From contig CANIBP010000001.1 of assembly GCA_947466075.1 (NCBI GenBank), positions 62,001 through 126,000 on the forward strand: a stretch of DNA of 64,000 nt. The letters are read 5' to 3'. A model generated the notes under the pieces. It had not been told where the DNA came from. It was given only the letters and a program-made list of their open reading frames with translations, and searched no databases. Below are positions 44,483 through 54,030 of the stretch, one piece after another. The first letter of the stretch is position 1. Each line of letters starts with the position of its first letter. The position numbers were made by a program, and so were the translations under genes. This stretch comes from Verrucomicrobiaceae bacterium (GTDB lineage Bacteria > Verrucomicrobiota > Verrucomicrobiia > Verrucomicrobiales > Verrucomicrobiaceae).

Positions 44483-45876
44483 TACTTGCTGTGCTCTTTT
44501 TCGCCCAAACCGAGACCAGTTTCGAGCTCATGAGCCGCATCCTCGCGCCAGTGGATGATCTTGCTGGGCATGAGGCCGCCGAAGATGAGGAAGACGACGC
44601 AGGCGGCTAAGGGCCAGCGTTCGCGGGGGAGGGCGTCGGGAATGTCGATGACATGTTTTGGCAGCACTCCGAGGAAGAGAATGCTGAAGAGGCGCATGAG
44701 GTTGATGGCATTGAAGGCGGTGGCGACGGGGAGACAGAGACCGACCCATGGATGATTTTCAAGAGCCCCATGGAAGAGCAGGTCTTCGGCGCAATAGCCG
44801 AGTGTGCCGGGCAGGCCGATGAGCGCAAGACCGCAGACGAGGAAGAAGGTGGCGAGGCGCGGTGCTTTGGTGGCGAGGCCGAGATGGCCAGAGGGATCAT
44901 CAATGACGCTGAGGCGCACTTCGAGCACGCGGACGATGCAGATCAGACCTGCTGAGGCGGTAGAAACGACGAGCCAGTGAACGAGCGCACCGGTGATGCC
45001 CTCCGCATTCGCGGTGGCAAGCCCAACGAGGATGAAACTTGCTTGGCTGAGGCACAGATAGGCGAGCAGACGGCGTGGCTTTTTTTCAACCAACGCACGC
45101 ACGCTGGTGATAAGCGTCGTGGCGAGAGCGACGAGGCCAAGGATATCAAGCGCATGCTTCGCGGTCTGCGGCAAAGCGGTGGTTTCAGAGCGAGCTATCA
45201 GAAGAGCGCCGAGGTGACCGTTGAAGAGTAGTGCAGTGGGCAGCAGCGGTCCATTTTCAAAAGCGCTAACCATCCAGCCATGCAATGGGAATACGCCTTT
45301 GCGCATGATGACCGCGAGGATGATCAGACCAAACGCCAGCATCGAGGTGTGGGAGAGATCGTCGATCTGCGTGGTGTGCAGTACTGTGATAGCGGCAGTT
45401 AAAGCAACACAACTGCCGATAAGGAATCCGTTGGCATATTTTTGACCCGGATACTTGCCAAACATGCCGAGCATGAAGGGCAAACTGGTAAGCCACCAAC
45501 CGGTGGCGAGCACCGCCAGATTGGAGCCGGCATAGGCGATCTGAGTGGCGGCGGAAATGATGAGCATGCCTGCGAGGGCGCTACCATCAGCATCGCGCTT
45601 CGGCGCAAGGGTGACGAAGATGGCAGTCAACGCGGCAAAGAATGCCATCGGTACGGCATCAAGGCCGTCGGCATCGAACCAAGAGAGCAATGGGTCAAAC
45701 AAACGGCTATGCCCTGCAGCGCCAACCTCACGTGTGGCCAGCAGAAAGCATAGGAGTGAGATGACCGTGCTAAGAATGGCTGTCTGGCGCGGGTTTTTAC
45801 CACGCAGCGAGATGAAAGCGCCCACGACAAGCGAGGCGATGCCGATAGAAAGAAAGGGAAACGAAAGGTTGTGCAT
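44479..45876 (-). CDS. Antiporter-like (NuoM/NuoL-type) membrane subunit, last gene of hyf-dab operon
   Basis: A 465-residue protein with about 13 membrane spans, of the proton-conducting subunit family. The TM7 Lys region is preserved (MRKGVFPLHGWMVSAF), but at the TM5 position where antiporter-type subunits carry a Glu in WEL the sequence reads ATGWWLTS. The protein is therefore a divergent member. It lies 8 bases after the DabB-like gene, and its stop overlaps that of the convergent LysR gene. Its function within the complex is inferred from operon position. Confidence 0.82.
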   Translation of the reverse strand: MHNLSFPFLSIGIASLVVGAFISLRGKNPRQTAILSTVISLLCFLLATREVGAAGHSRLFDPLLSWFDADGLDAVPMAFFAALTAIFVTLAPKRDADGSALAGMLIISAATQIAYAGSNLAVLATGWWLTSLPFMLGMFGKYPGQKYANGFLIGSCVALTAAITVLHTTQIDDLSHTSMLAFGLIILAVIMRKGVFPLHGWMVSAFENGPLLPTALLFNGHLGALLIARSETTALPQTAKHALDILGLVALATTLITSVRALVEKKPRRLLAYLCLSQASFILVGLATANAEGITGALVHWLVVSTASAGLICIVRVLEVRLSVIDDPSGHLGLATKAPRLATFFLVCGLALIGLPGTLGYCAEDLLFHGALENHPWVGLCLPVATAFNAINLMRLFSILFLGVLPKHVIDIPDALPRERWPLAACVVFLIFGGLMPSKIIHWREDAAHELETGLGLGEKEHSKY

Positions 45877-45884
45877 GGGACGGC

Positions 45885-47222
45885 TCAGGAGGCTGGGGTT
45901 TTCACCGATTCAGCAGCAGGCTTCGTGGCAGTGGAATTGGGTTCAAAGATGGATAGAAAACGGGCGATTCCCTTCACGGGGGCAATGATGAAGCGATCGA
46001 CAATGGCATCGTAAAAGCCGCGACCAATGGCGACACGATAAAGCCAGATTTGCACCGACTTGGGTAGCAGTGATTCGTAATGCTCTCCGGTGGGATTGAT
46101 CTGCCCACCCGCCGCAGAATGCACGCGGTGGTAGTCGCGCAGCATGGAAGGTGTACGAAGAAACTGAAGCGTTCGCAGCATCGCGTGGCTGACCATGTGA
46201 ATGATGGCAAAGGTGGTCCAGCCAAGGCCGATTTCGGCAAAGATCAGACCAAGCTGAGTTTGTGAGGCGTAAGCGAGCGATGTTTTGGCGTCGGCACAGG
46301 TACGGTGAACGAGCGTGCCGAGGAAGGCGGTCGTAAGGCCGATGAAGACAACGAGGCTGGTAGCGATGACCGAAGAATGGATCAATGGCTGAACGCGCAG
46401 CAATAGGTAAGCACCAGCGTGAACGGAAATAGCACCGTAAAACACGGCGCTGGAAGGTGTTGGGCCTTCCATTGCGCGTGGCAGCCAGCCGCAGAACGGA
46501 CCCTGCGAGGATTTGCCACTGGCAGCAAAGACGAGCAGCACGGCAATGACTGTAGCGGCCGAACCATCAAGTTTGTTCACATGACCGGGCCAGTCGCCAT
46601 TGAACATTCCCTCCCAAGAGGCAGTGCCAAACCAATGGTGCGCGAGGAAGACCGCGAGCAGCATGAACAAATCGGCAATTCGATAAGTACCGAACACTCG
46701 TAGCGCATTACGCACAGGGTCGGGACGGTATTGGAAGAAGCCAATGAGCAGTACCGAGGTGATACCAACGAGTTCCCAGCCGCCGATGAGCAAGTCGAGC
46801 GAATCCGCCGTAAAGACAAGCAGGGCACCGAAGGTAAAAAGATGTAACAAGAGGAAAAACCGGAAGAAGCCCGGGTCACGATGCAAGTAGCGCACCGAGA
46901 ATGATCCAACGATACCAGCGAGCACGACAGTGATGCCGACGAGCGGCAACGAGAGCTTGTCGATGAGCAGTGAAAGTGGAAAACCGTAGTGCGCGACGGT
47001 GAACCAATTACCAAGTGAAACGCGCACGGTAGTCACCTCCCCTGACCACATCTTCCAGCCGATCATGGCGGTCATGATAGTGAGAAGCGTGTAGGCCAGC
47101 TTGGTAGTGCGTGACATGGCACGCTCTGAAACGTGGCCGCCGAGCAGCCAGACGATGCTCAACGCTAAAAAGAGCAAGCCTGGGACGGCAATGAGGAGTG
47201 GAAGAAGTGTTTGGAGGGACAT
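45885..47222 (-). CDS. dabB: DabB-like NuoL-family subunit
   Basis: A 445-residue membrane protein related to NuoL, of the short type found beside DabA. The TM5 Glu motif is intact (GGWELVGITSV), as is the TM7 Lys region (ASGKSSQGPFCGWLPRAMEGPTP) and LDLLIGGWE. DabB couples ion flow to CO2 hydration by DabA. It follows dabA by 39 bases, and a further antiporter-like gene follows by 8 bases. No C-terminal extension like that of NuoL is present. Confidence 0.88.
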   Translation of the reverse strand: MSLQTLLPLLIAVPGLLFLALSIVWLLGGHVSERAMSRTTKLAYTLLTIMTAMIGWKMWSGEVTTVRVSLGNWFTVAHYGFPLSLLIDKLSLPLVGITVVLAGIVGSFSVRYLHRDPGFFRFFLLLHLFTFGALLVFTADSLDLLIGGWELVGITSVLLIGFFQYRPDPVRNALRVFGTYRIADLFMLLAVFLAHHWFGTASWEGMFNGDWPGHVNKLDGSAATVIAVLLVFAASGKSSQGPFCGWLPRAMEGPTPSSAVFYGAISVHAGAYLLLRVQPLIHSSVIATSLVVFIGLTTAFLGTLVHRTCADAKTSLAYASQTQLGLIFAEIGLGWTTFAIIHMVSHAMLRTLQFLRTPSMLRDYHRVHSAAGGQINPTGEHYESLLPKSVQIWLYRVAIGRGFYDAIVDRFIIAPVKGIARFLSIFEPNSTATKPAAESVKTPAS

Positions 47223-47261
47223 TGGAAATGACGAATGCAGAAATGACTGGTGTCGAGAGGA

Positions 47262-50198
47262 TCAGGCAGCTTTACCAGCCTTGGGATCAATACGGGCGAG
47301 CGCGAGGTGTTCCATTTTGCCGCGATACCACGCCATAGAGTTGTGCGCGACGGGCAGCGGTTCCTCGCTGCCGGTGAGTTTCTCGAAGACACCGTCATGA
47401 TAAACTTCCATGTGGCCATCATCCGGGTCCATGGTGGCAAGGCGGATCCATTTGTTGCAGACGAACTCAGTGAGTTCGGGGTTCGCCTTGATGACACTCA
47501 TCAGACGCTCAGGTGTGGACTCAACGATGAAGAGAATGCGTACCGGTTCGTGAATCTCGACCGTTTGGACTGGCAGTCCTGTGCGCAGATCGCCTTGGTA
47601 GCCGTTCATGACGCCAACGAGTCCGGAAATGTTGTGCGGCAGCTTGGTGCCACTGCCGTAGGTTTCGTTATCGACCGTAGAGAAGTAGTATTCAAGGCTG
47701 ATACCCCCACAGACGGGAATCACAGCGCCCAGCACACGTCCAAGGGCACCATTGTCAGGGTCTTTGGTCGCATCATAGGAAATGAGAAACGCACGACGAT
47801 CCATGAACAGACCCCGCGTAAATTCACGACGCCCGACATAAGCAACGGCGTTTGTGCAGTGACCATACTCTGGCCGCGGCTCGCCAATGTGCTCCGCACG
47901 TTCCTGAACATGGCGCAAGCCAAGTTCAGGCGTGAAATCGAAGCTAGCGGCCTCGAAGCGACGCGTGCGTTCGTGGGCACTCAGGGTACGGGCTTTATCG
48001 AGCGACTGCCGCACACGCACGAGATCACTGCGATGAGATTCAGGCATGAGATCGACATCAAAGAAATCAATGTCATCGCTGCAAGTGTCGTGATAACCAC
48101 CGAGGAACCAAGTGTCTTCGGGAATGATGACTCCTTTGGCCCGCAACGCCTCACGCACGGCAGGACGATTCGCAATGATGGCAAACAGACGTGCGTTTGG
48201 AGCACCGGTGCGGCCACCACATGCACCGCAGCAATACGCGGACTCATACGGATTGTTTAAACTCGTGGAACCATGACCGAGAATGACGACAAGACGCGCA
48301 TGGGCTTTATGCAGGCCGGCAGGTCCGAGCACAGCATAAACACGATCCGCCTGCTCCTGCGTGGTGAAGCCGCGCATCAGGCCCGTGGTGGCATCGCGCG
48401 AGGCTTCATCATCCCGCATATAGGTGAACTCGGTCTTCGGCTCCGGCAGGAAGGCGCGGTTGAGACGCTTGATGAAACGGCCGTAACTCAGCGGTGTAAG
48501 CACGCGAAGCACGAGCGGGAATAGGCTAAGGAAGCCGAGGCAGGCAGTGCTGATCCAGCCGCGCACAAGTGTGCGGGAAGAAATGAAGCCGTTGCGTACC
48601 ACCTTGGCCCAAGCACGGCGCAAGCCCTGACGTTTTTCATGAATGTGCGAATGCTCATCGACAGCGACTTCGCGCACCGAGTGCGCGGGCTTCACGACGA
48701 CCGGACAAAGCGAAACACCATCGGCGTCATCAATGCCGGCGTAGTTGATGGCCACACCGAAAAAGCCAGCGGCACCAACGGTTTCGATACTGGGATCAAC
48801 TTCTTCGAGAGCGCGGCGAATGGATTCTTCGCGTTCATCAATGCAAAAGACGACTTGGGCGACAAGACGGTCACTGTCCGGCTCGATGCGCGGCATGGCG
48901 CGATGTTTGGCGAGCGGAATGAGGATGCGGCGCTCGTGACGACGCTCATAGGCGATGTGGAGCAAGCGGCGGCGCTCCGTTTCGTTGCAGGCAAGGATCT
49001 CGTGGTCCAGACGATCTAGCTCATCTTCTGAAAAAGATCTAATCATGTCGCTGGTGATGCCCAGAAGCTGCGCGACATCAAACACACGTGCGATGTGGGT
49101 CAGCGGATCAAATCGTGGCGCGGGCACTTTGAAGGAATGCCAGGACTTGGTATTGCCTGCGATATCTTGCAGCGCCGCCACGGTATAGGTGAGGCGCAAT
49201 GCCAGGAATTCCATGATCGAGCAACGAATGCGGTCATGCGGGGCCAGCGTGACATCATTTTCCAACATGCGGATCATGCCGCCCCAGCCACGTAGGGCCA
49301 GTAACTCTTCTGTGATGTATGCCTCCCATTGATCGGGAGCCACCGCGAGTTGTTCCAGCGCTTCCAGCGCCACGGCTTCGGCGTCCATGTTTTTGGCCTC
49401 CTGCCGCAGGAAGGCATCATGCGCACCTCCAAGCCGCGCCGGGAAAATCGCCAACGGCTGGGGCATGATCTTGCGCGCGGCCTTGAGCAGACCTTCTTCA
49501 CGCAGCGGCATCGGCCAATAGGCAATGCCTTGATCCAGATAGGCACCCGTGAGGCGAATGAGCGGTGGATGAATGAGCAGATCCATGTCGATGCCGAACT
49601 TGGCGAGTACGGCATCACGAGGACGTTTCGGTTTGCCTGGATCAGGAGCAGGCTGTGGCTTGACCCGGGCGAGACAGGCCTGCCACAGCGCCTTAGGTGT
49701 ATCCGCACCCAGCATATTGGCGGCATTGATTGGCAAATCGCGGCGGAATGACTCCAGCCAGTCGCCTTCCTCCATCTGCCAGGAAATATTGATGCCATTC
49801 ACACGGCGTACGCCTGGAATAAGCATCACACGTCGAAGCTGGCGTCGTGTGAGCCTGCCAGGAAGGATGTCGGCATCCGGCTCGCGATTGATGGTGTCAT
49901 CAATGTCCTCATCGTGGATGCGCTGGCGGCCACGCTCGGCCTGGTAGGTCTCTTCGGACAAGAATGGCTCAGCACCGAAGAGGTCGGCACCTTCCACGAC
50001 GGCCTGCTCAAAAACTTTGCTCTGCAGAGAGTGCAGCGTGTTGTGATGCACGAAGACCCCGATAGGTCCCTGCGTGGGCAGAAAGTGCGCTACGTGATCC
50101 ACCACATGACGGAGGTGCTCCAACTGCTCTCCGGGCGCGTGGGTGTCTTCATGCGAGTGATCGTGGCCACAGGAGGCGGAATGGGTATGCGTGCTCAT
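47262..50198 (-). CDS. dabA: DabA (DUF2309), vectorial carbonic-anhydrase-like subunit
   Basis: A 978-residue cytoplasmic protein that, with DabB, hydrates CO2 one way to bicarbonate and so accumulates inorganic carbon. The reported zinc ligands of DabA are matched: Cys452 and Asp454 in VVFCIDERE, His642 in ILGHGST and Cys657 in AYCCGACGG, the last pair with the expected 15-residue spacing. The N-terminus is unusually His-rich (six His in the first 20 residues plus Cys10). HHNTLHSLQ follows, as in the family. ATG 50198 is chosen over an upstream start at 50243. The gene sits between the NuoB-like and DabB-like genes of one operon. Confidence 0.93.
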   Translation of the reverse strand: MSTHTHSASCGHDHSHEDTHAPGEQLEHLRHVVDHVAHFLPTQGPIGVFVHHNTLHSLQSKVFEQAVVEGADLFGAEPFLSEETYQAERGRQRIHDEDIDDTINREPDADILPGRLTRRQLRRVMLIPGVRRVNGINISWQMEEGDWLESFRRDLPINAANMLGADTPKALWQACLARVKPQPAPDPGKPKRPRDAVLAKFGIDMDLLIHPPLIRLTGAYLDQGIAYWPMPLREEGLLKAARKIMPQPLAIFPARLGGAHDAFLRQEAKNMDAEAVALEALEQLAVAPDQWEAYITEELLALRGWGGMIRMLENDVTLAPHDRIRCSIMEFLALRLTYTVAALQDIAGNTKSWHSFKVPAPRFDPLTHIARVFDVAQLLGITSDMIRSFSEDELDRLDHEILACNETERRRLLHIAYERRHERRILIPLAKHRAMPRIEPDSDRLVAQVVFCIDEREESIRRALEEVDPSIETVGAAGFFGVAINYAGIDDADGVSLCPVVVKPAHSVREVAVDEHSHIHEKRQGLRRAWAKVVRNGFISSRTLVRGWISTACLGFLSLFPLVLRVLTPLSYGRFIKRLNRAFLPEPKTEFTYMRDDEASRDATTGLMRGFTTQEQADRVYAVLGPAGLHKAHARLVVILGHGSTSLNNPYESAYCCGACGGRTGAPNARLFAIIANRPAVREALRAKGVIIPEDTWFLGGYHDTCSDDIDFFDVDLMPESHRSDLVRVRQSLDKARTLSAHERTRRFEAASFDFTPELGLRHVQERAEHIGEPRPEYGHCTNAVAYVGRREFTRGLFMDRRAFLISYDATKDPDNGALGRVLGAVIPVCGGISLEYYFSTVDNETYGSGTKLPHNISGLVGVMNGYQGDLRTGLPVQTVEIHEPVRILFIVESTPERLMSVIKANPELTEFVCNKWIRLATMDPDDGHMEVYHDGVFEKLTGSEEPLPVAHNSMAWYRGKMEHLALARIDPKAGKAA

Positions 50199-50291
50199 CG
50201 AGGATTTGTCCTCAATAAACGCCAGCCGCAACAACGCCACCATCCCTTTGAAAGGGGGTATTCCGTTACGGATGACGGGGGTTGTGCCCGT

Positions 50292-51095
50292 TCAGGCGGC
50301 TTGCGAGCTATTTTTCTCCTCCAAACGGTCCAGCAAACGCAGTAATCCATCGAGAATCGTCAGCGGGTGCGGCGGACAGCCGGGAATGTAGAGATCGACG
50401 GGCACGATTGAGTCGGCGCCGTTGTTGATTTGCGGATGGCCGACGAAGGGTCCTCCTGCGATTGCGCAGGCTCCGGTGGCGATGACAATCTTCGGATCTG
50501 GCACCGCATCGTAGGTTTTCTTCAAAGCCAGTTCCATACCCTTCGAAACTGGGCCGGTGATGAACAAACCATCGGCATGACGTGGCGAGGCGACGAACTG
50601 AATGCCGAAGCGGCCGAGATCCCAGCCAATGGTGCCGAGCACGTTGGTGTCGGCCTCGCAGGCGTTGCAGCCGCCGGCGCTGACTTGGCGCAGACGTAGC
50701 GAGCGGCCAAAGAGTTTGCGCAATTTTTCATCGAGCGACTTTGCGAGGCGAAGCTCTTCTTTGCCGGGGTCACCGAGAACGAGATCTTCGCGATGGCGCA
50801 CGGCCATGCGGTAGTCACCAGTTTGTATGATGGCATCTTGAGGACAAACATCGACACAAGCGGCGCAAAACACACAGCGGCCGAGATCGAGAGCCATGGC
50901 CTTGCCAGGTTCACGCGTGATGGCTTGCGTCGGGCAAACGGGTACGCAGGCCGTGCAACCGTCAGCACATTTGGTCGCATCGGCTTTGAGTGAGCCGCCG
51001 TGACGATCTGGCAGCGGCGGTGGCGGACCTTTGGGGTAGGCCATCGTCTCGCAACCGCGTTTGAGGCGGTGAATCAGGGTATTGTGGACGAACAT
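50292..51095 (-). CDS. NuoB/HyfI-like subunit fused to a 2x[4Fe-4S] ferredoxin domain
   Basis: A 267-residue electron-transfer subunit. The N-terminal part has two 4Fe-4S motifs, CADGCTACVPVCP and CVFCAACVDVCP, like NuoI. The C-terminal part is the small subunit with the terminal cluster: CNACEAD, ATGACAIAGGP and PGCPPHP. In complex I this cluster (N2) hands electrons to quinone. Here the fusion puts two subunits in one chain. It lies 14 bases after the large subunit and 93 bases before dabA. The gap shows no terminator. Confidence 0.9.
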   Translation of the reverse strand: MFVHNTLIHRLKRGCETMAYPKGPPPPLPDRHGGSLKADATKCADGCTACVPVCPTQAITREPGKAMALDLGRCVFCAACVDVCPQDAIIQTGDYRMAVRHREDLVLGDPGKEELRLAKSLDEKLRKLFGRSLRLRQVSAGGCNACEADTNVLGTIGWDLGRFGIQFVASPRHADGLFITGPVSKGMELALKKTYDAVPDPKIVIATGACAIAGGPFVGHPQINNGADSIVPVDLYIPGCPPHPLTILDGLLRLLDRLEEKNSSQAA

Positions 51096-51109
51096 GGCGG
51101 TGAATCGAT

Positions 51110-52591
51110 TTAGAGGTCAAATCCGCAGTAAGAGAGGTTGAAGCTCTTGTTGCAGATGGGGAAATCGGAAATGGCGGTGCCACGCAGTGAGAGGGCGAGG
51201 CCGGTCCAATTGTGAAAGGACGGGTCGGTAATCTTGTAGCGGCGGAAACGGCCTGCGGCATCTGTGATGGCCACATGGCAGACCTCTCCGCGCCAACCTT
51301 CCACCATAGCGATGGCAAGTGTGTCTGGCGCAGGCGCTGCAATTTCCACTCGCAGTTCACTCTCGGTTTTGGCAAAGATTTGTTGGCAAAGGAATTCGCC
51401 TGAGCGCTCGATTTCGAGTGCTCGCACATGGCCTCGTGCAAACACATCGCCTCCAGGCCAAATGGCGGCTTTTGTGGGTGCTTGGCGGTGCCATCCGGCG
51501 GGGTGATCTGCACGCACATCCCGTGTGAGCCCACTGGCACGTGCAGATGGACCGACAAGGCCGACTTCATCGGCCTGAGCCATAGAAACGACACCGAGGT
51601 TTTCAAATCGCGCGCAAACCGAGGCGGAGTCCCACAGCCAGTTGGCGGCTTGAGCTACATCGACGAGCGCTGTCTTGAGGCGATCCAGAAAACGCTGAGC
51701 GCGCTCGGGTTCGAGGTCAAAACGGCAACCACCAGGCCGCACAAAGCCGCGTCCGAAGCGATTACCGCAAAGCAAGGCGGTGAGATTGAGGAAATCACCA
51801 CGGATCTTGCCACAAGCGGCCGAAGTCGGAATAAAAGCCACATCATTGGCGAGTGCGCCGAGATCGCCAGTGTGATTGGCGAGGCGTTCGAGTTCGAGCG
51901 CGATGGCACGCAGCCATTGCGCACGCGGCGGAGCTTCCGTTCCTGCGAGAGACTCGAGAATCGTGGCATACGCGGTTGCGTGCGCGATGGTGGTATCACC
52001 AGCAATGGTTTCCATCTGAATGAGCGTCGCACGGTGCGGACCGCCAGTGAGTGCCGCCTCAATGCCACGATGCTGATAACCGAGGGCGATCTCCAGATGC
52101 ATCACTTCCTCGCCCACACATTGAAAGCGGAAGTGCCCAGGTTCGATCACACCAGCGTGCACCGGCCCCACGGCCACTTCATGCACTTCGGGGCCTTCCA
52201 CGCGGAAGAAGGTGCCGTTGGCAGGAGCGTCACCATTCGTGCGGCGCACGGGCTTGAGCCACGGATGGCCTTCAGGAACGAGTCCATGCTGCTCCCAAAC
52301 CTCGCGCTCGAACATGTGCGCCTGCGGATGCTTTACGGTAAGTGACGGATACGATCCGGTGAACGCTGCGCTACGCGCTACGGCGAGTGTTTTCTCCGAA
52401 TCGAAAGCCAGCACGGCCACCAAGCACACGGCATCTCCTTCAGGCACACCGAACCAGGACGATAAACGCGCACCGCGACTCAATTCGGATGCGGTTGCTC
52501 GAACAAGCTCCTCTGCAGGCCATGCCGGCACGTCCGCCCATGGCAGCGTGGCTGCATTGGCAATCCGTTTGAATGGCGTGGTGAGGCTCAT
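51110..52591 (-). CDS. NuoCD/HyfG-like large subunit lacking the NiFe ligands
   Basis: A 493-residue protein fusing a NuoC-like N-terminal part (about 1-125) to a NuoD/hydrogenase large-subunit fold. GYQHRGIEAAL and METIAGDTTIAHATAY align with the region where hydrogenases have CGIC, here AGDT. The C-terminus (FPICNKSFNLSYCGFDL) lacks the DPCxxC motif. It therefore cannot hold a NiFe centre, and resembles the quinone-reactive NuoD or a redox-inactive relative. The operon gives it NuoB-, NuoH- and NuoL-like partners. It should not be annotated as a hydrogenase. Confidence 0.88.
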   Translation of the reverse strand: MSLTTPFKRIANAATLPWADVPAWPAEELVRATASELSRGARLSSWFGVPEGDAVCLVAVLAFDSEKTLAVARSAAFTGSYPSLTVKHPQAHMFEREVWEQHGLVPEGHPWLKPVRRTNGDAPANGTFFRVEGPEVHEVAVGPVHAGVIEPGHFRFQCVGEEVMHLEIALGYQHRGIEAALTGGPHRATLIQMETIAGDTTIAHATAYATILESLAGTEAPPRAQWLRAIALELERLANHTGDLGALANDVAFIPTSAACGKIRGDFLNLTALLCGNRFGRGFVRPGGCRFDLEPERAQRFLDRLKTALVDVAQAANWLWDSASVCARFENLGVVSMAQADEVGLVGPSARASGLTRDVRADHPAGWHRQAPTKAAIWPGGDVFARGHVRALEIERSGEFLCQQIFAKTESELRVEIAAPAPDTLAIAMVEGWRGEVCHVAITDAAGRFRRYKITDPSFHNWTGLALSLRGTAISDFPICNKSFNLSYCGFDL

Positions 52592-54030
52592 GATTTAGGG
52601 AAGAGCTGAGCAACCGCTGCAGACCATGCGTCCTGCAACACTGTCGGCGTGAACAGGCCAAGCCATAACGATAGGCAGAGCAACAGCAGCGGCGGGATAA
52701 TGATGCCAGCGGTCTCGACGAAACGTTTGCCGCTCTCTTTGACAATCTTGCTCGGACGACCATCAACGATGGGAAAAACGACTCGCGTGAAGCCTAGGAA
52801 AGCCAGCAAGAGACAACCAAGAAACACCGCGACAGCAGTGCCATGACCTCCAGCGAAGCCCGCACGTACAATGCGCAACTCGCTAAAGAACGGACCAAAA
52901 GGTGGTGAGGCCGTGACGGCGAACATGCCAGCGACAAAGATCGCGACCGAATATGGCGCACGAACGACCATGCCGCGCACTTCATCCATGGAAGCGGAAC
53001 CCGCAGCACGCCGGATATTGCCCGCACTCATGAACATCGCGCCTTTAGTGAGGCTATTGCTCCAAACATGAAACAACGCCGCCGCCACGCCTGCTGGCCC
53101 CAGCGCCGCACCGACTGTGAGGATGCCCATGTGCTCGATGCTTGAGTAAGCGAGAACGCGTTTGTAGTCACGCGTCGCCAGCAGGAACAAGGCAGCTACG
53201 AGCATCGAGAACAGGCCGATGGCGAGCAAACATTGATCCGCAATGGCACTGGCACCCGCTGCACCGACGACGGCACGCACACGCAGAATCGCGGTGAAGG
53301 CCACCGTCGTGACGCCTCCAGCGAGCATCGCTCCGACGATGGCGGGCGCTTCCCCATACGCGTCTGGCTTCCAGGTATGCATGGGTGCGAGACCGAGCTT
53401 CGTGCCATAACCCACGAGTAGCAGCACCCAGGCGATAAAAACCCACGAGTGTGACAAACCCGCACCCTGCTGCATCAAAGCAACGAAGGTTAGATTGCCA
53501 TCGCCACCGCCATGCAAGGAGGCGTAACCGAGGCAAAATGTGCCTAACAGCGACAAGGCGATGCCGGTGCCACCGACGACGAGATATTTCCATGTCGCTT
53601 CAATCGAGCGTGCGTTACCATTGAAGTGAATCATCGGGCCAGCAGCGAGTGTGACAGCTTCGGTAGCGATCCAAAGGATGCCCAGATGCCGCGCTTGAAG
53701 CCCAGCACTCATCATGCCGACAACGGCCAGCATGGAGGTGACGAAGACACGGTTGGGTCGCTCATCACGAACTTGCAGATACGTGAATCCATAGAAGGAG
53801 CAGATCAGATACAGCAATGAAACCACTGGCAACACCGCACGCGCCAGGGCGTCAAAGCCAAGCCAATCTTCCAGCACCACATTCGGCGGATCGAAAAAGA
53901 GCGAGAGTGTCAGCAGGCTGTGAAGAATGCCAATGATCGGCAGCAAAGCCGGACGTGTGCGATTGCTCGGCCAAAGCGCCGCAACCACGGAACCCACAAT
54001 CGGCATCAAAATGAGCAGTATGGATCTCAT
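52588..54030 (-). CDS. hyfF: HyfF-like proton-translocating membrane subunit
   Basis: A 480-residue membrane protein with about 14 spans of the NuoM/NuoN/HyfF type. The TM5 Glu region reads LWIATEAVTLAAGP and the TM7 Lys region YGTKLGLAPMHTWKPDAYGEAP, both family-typical. It overlaps the HyfG-like gene by 4 bases and the HyfE-like gene by 4 bases. It should contribute one proton channel. Confidence 0.9.
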   Translation of the reverse strand: MRSILLILMPIVGSVVAALWPSNRTRPALLPIIGILHSLLTLSLFFDPPNVVLEDWLGFDALARAVLPVVSLLYLICSFYGFTYLQVRDERPNRVFVTSMLAVVGMMSAGLQARHLGILWIATEAVTLAAGPMIHFNGNARSIEATWKYLVVGGTGIALSLLGTFCLGYASLHGGGDGNLTFVALMQQGAGLSHSWVFIAWVLLLVGYGTKLGLAPMHTWKPDAYGEAPAIVGAMLAGGVTTVAFTAILRVRAVVGAAGASAIADQCLLAIGLFSMLVAALFLLATRDYKRVLAYSSIEHMGILTVGAALGPAGVAAALFHVWSNSLTKGAMFMSAGNIRRAAGSASMDEVRGMVVRAPYSVAIFVAGMFAVTASPPFGPFFSELRIVRAGFAGGHGTAVAVFLGCLLLAFLGFTRVVFPIVDGRPSKIVKESGKRFVETAGIIIPPLLLLCLSLWLGLFTPTVLQDAWSAAVAQLFPKS

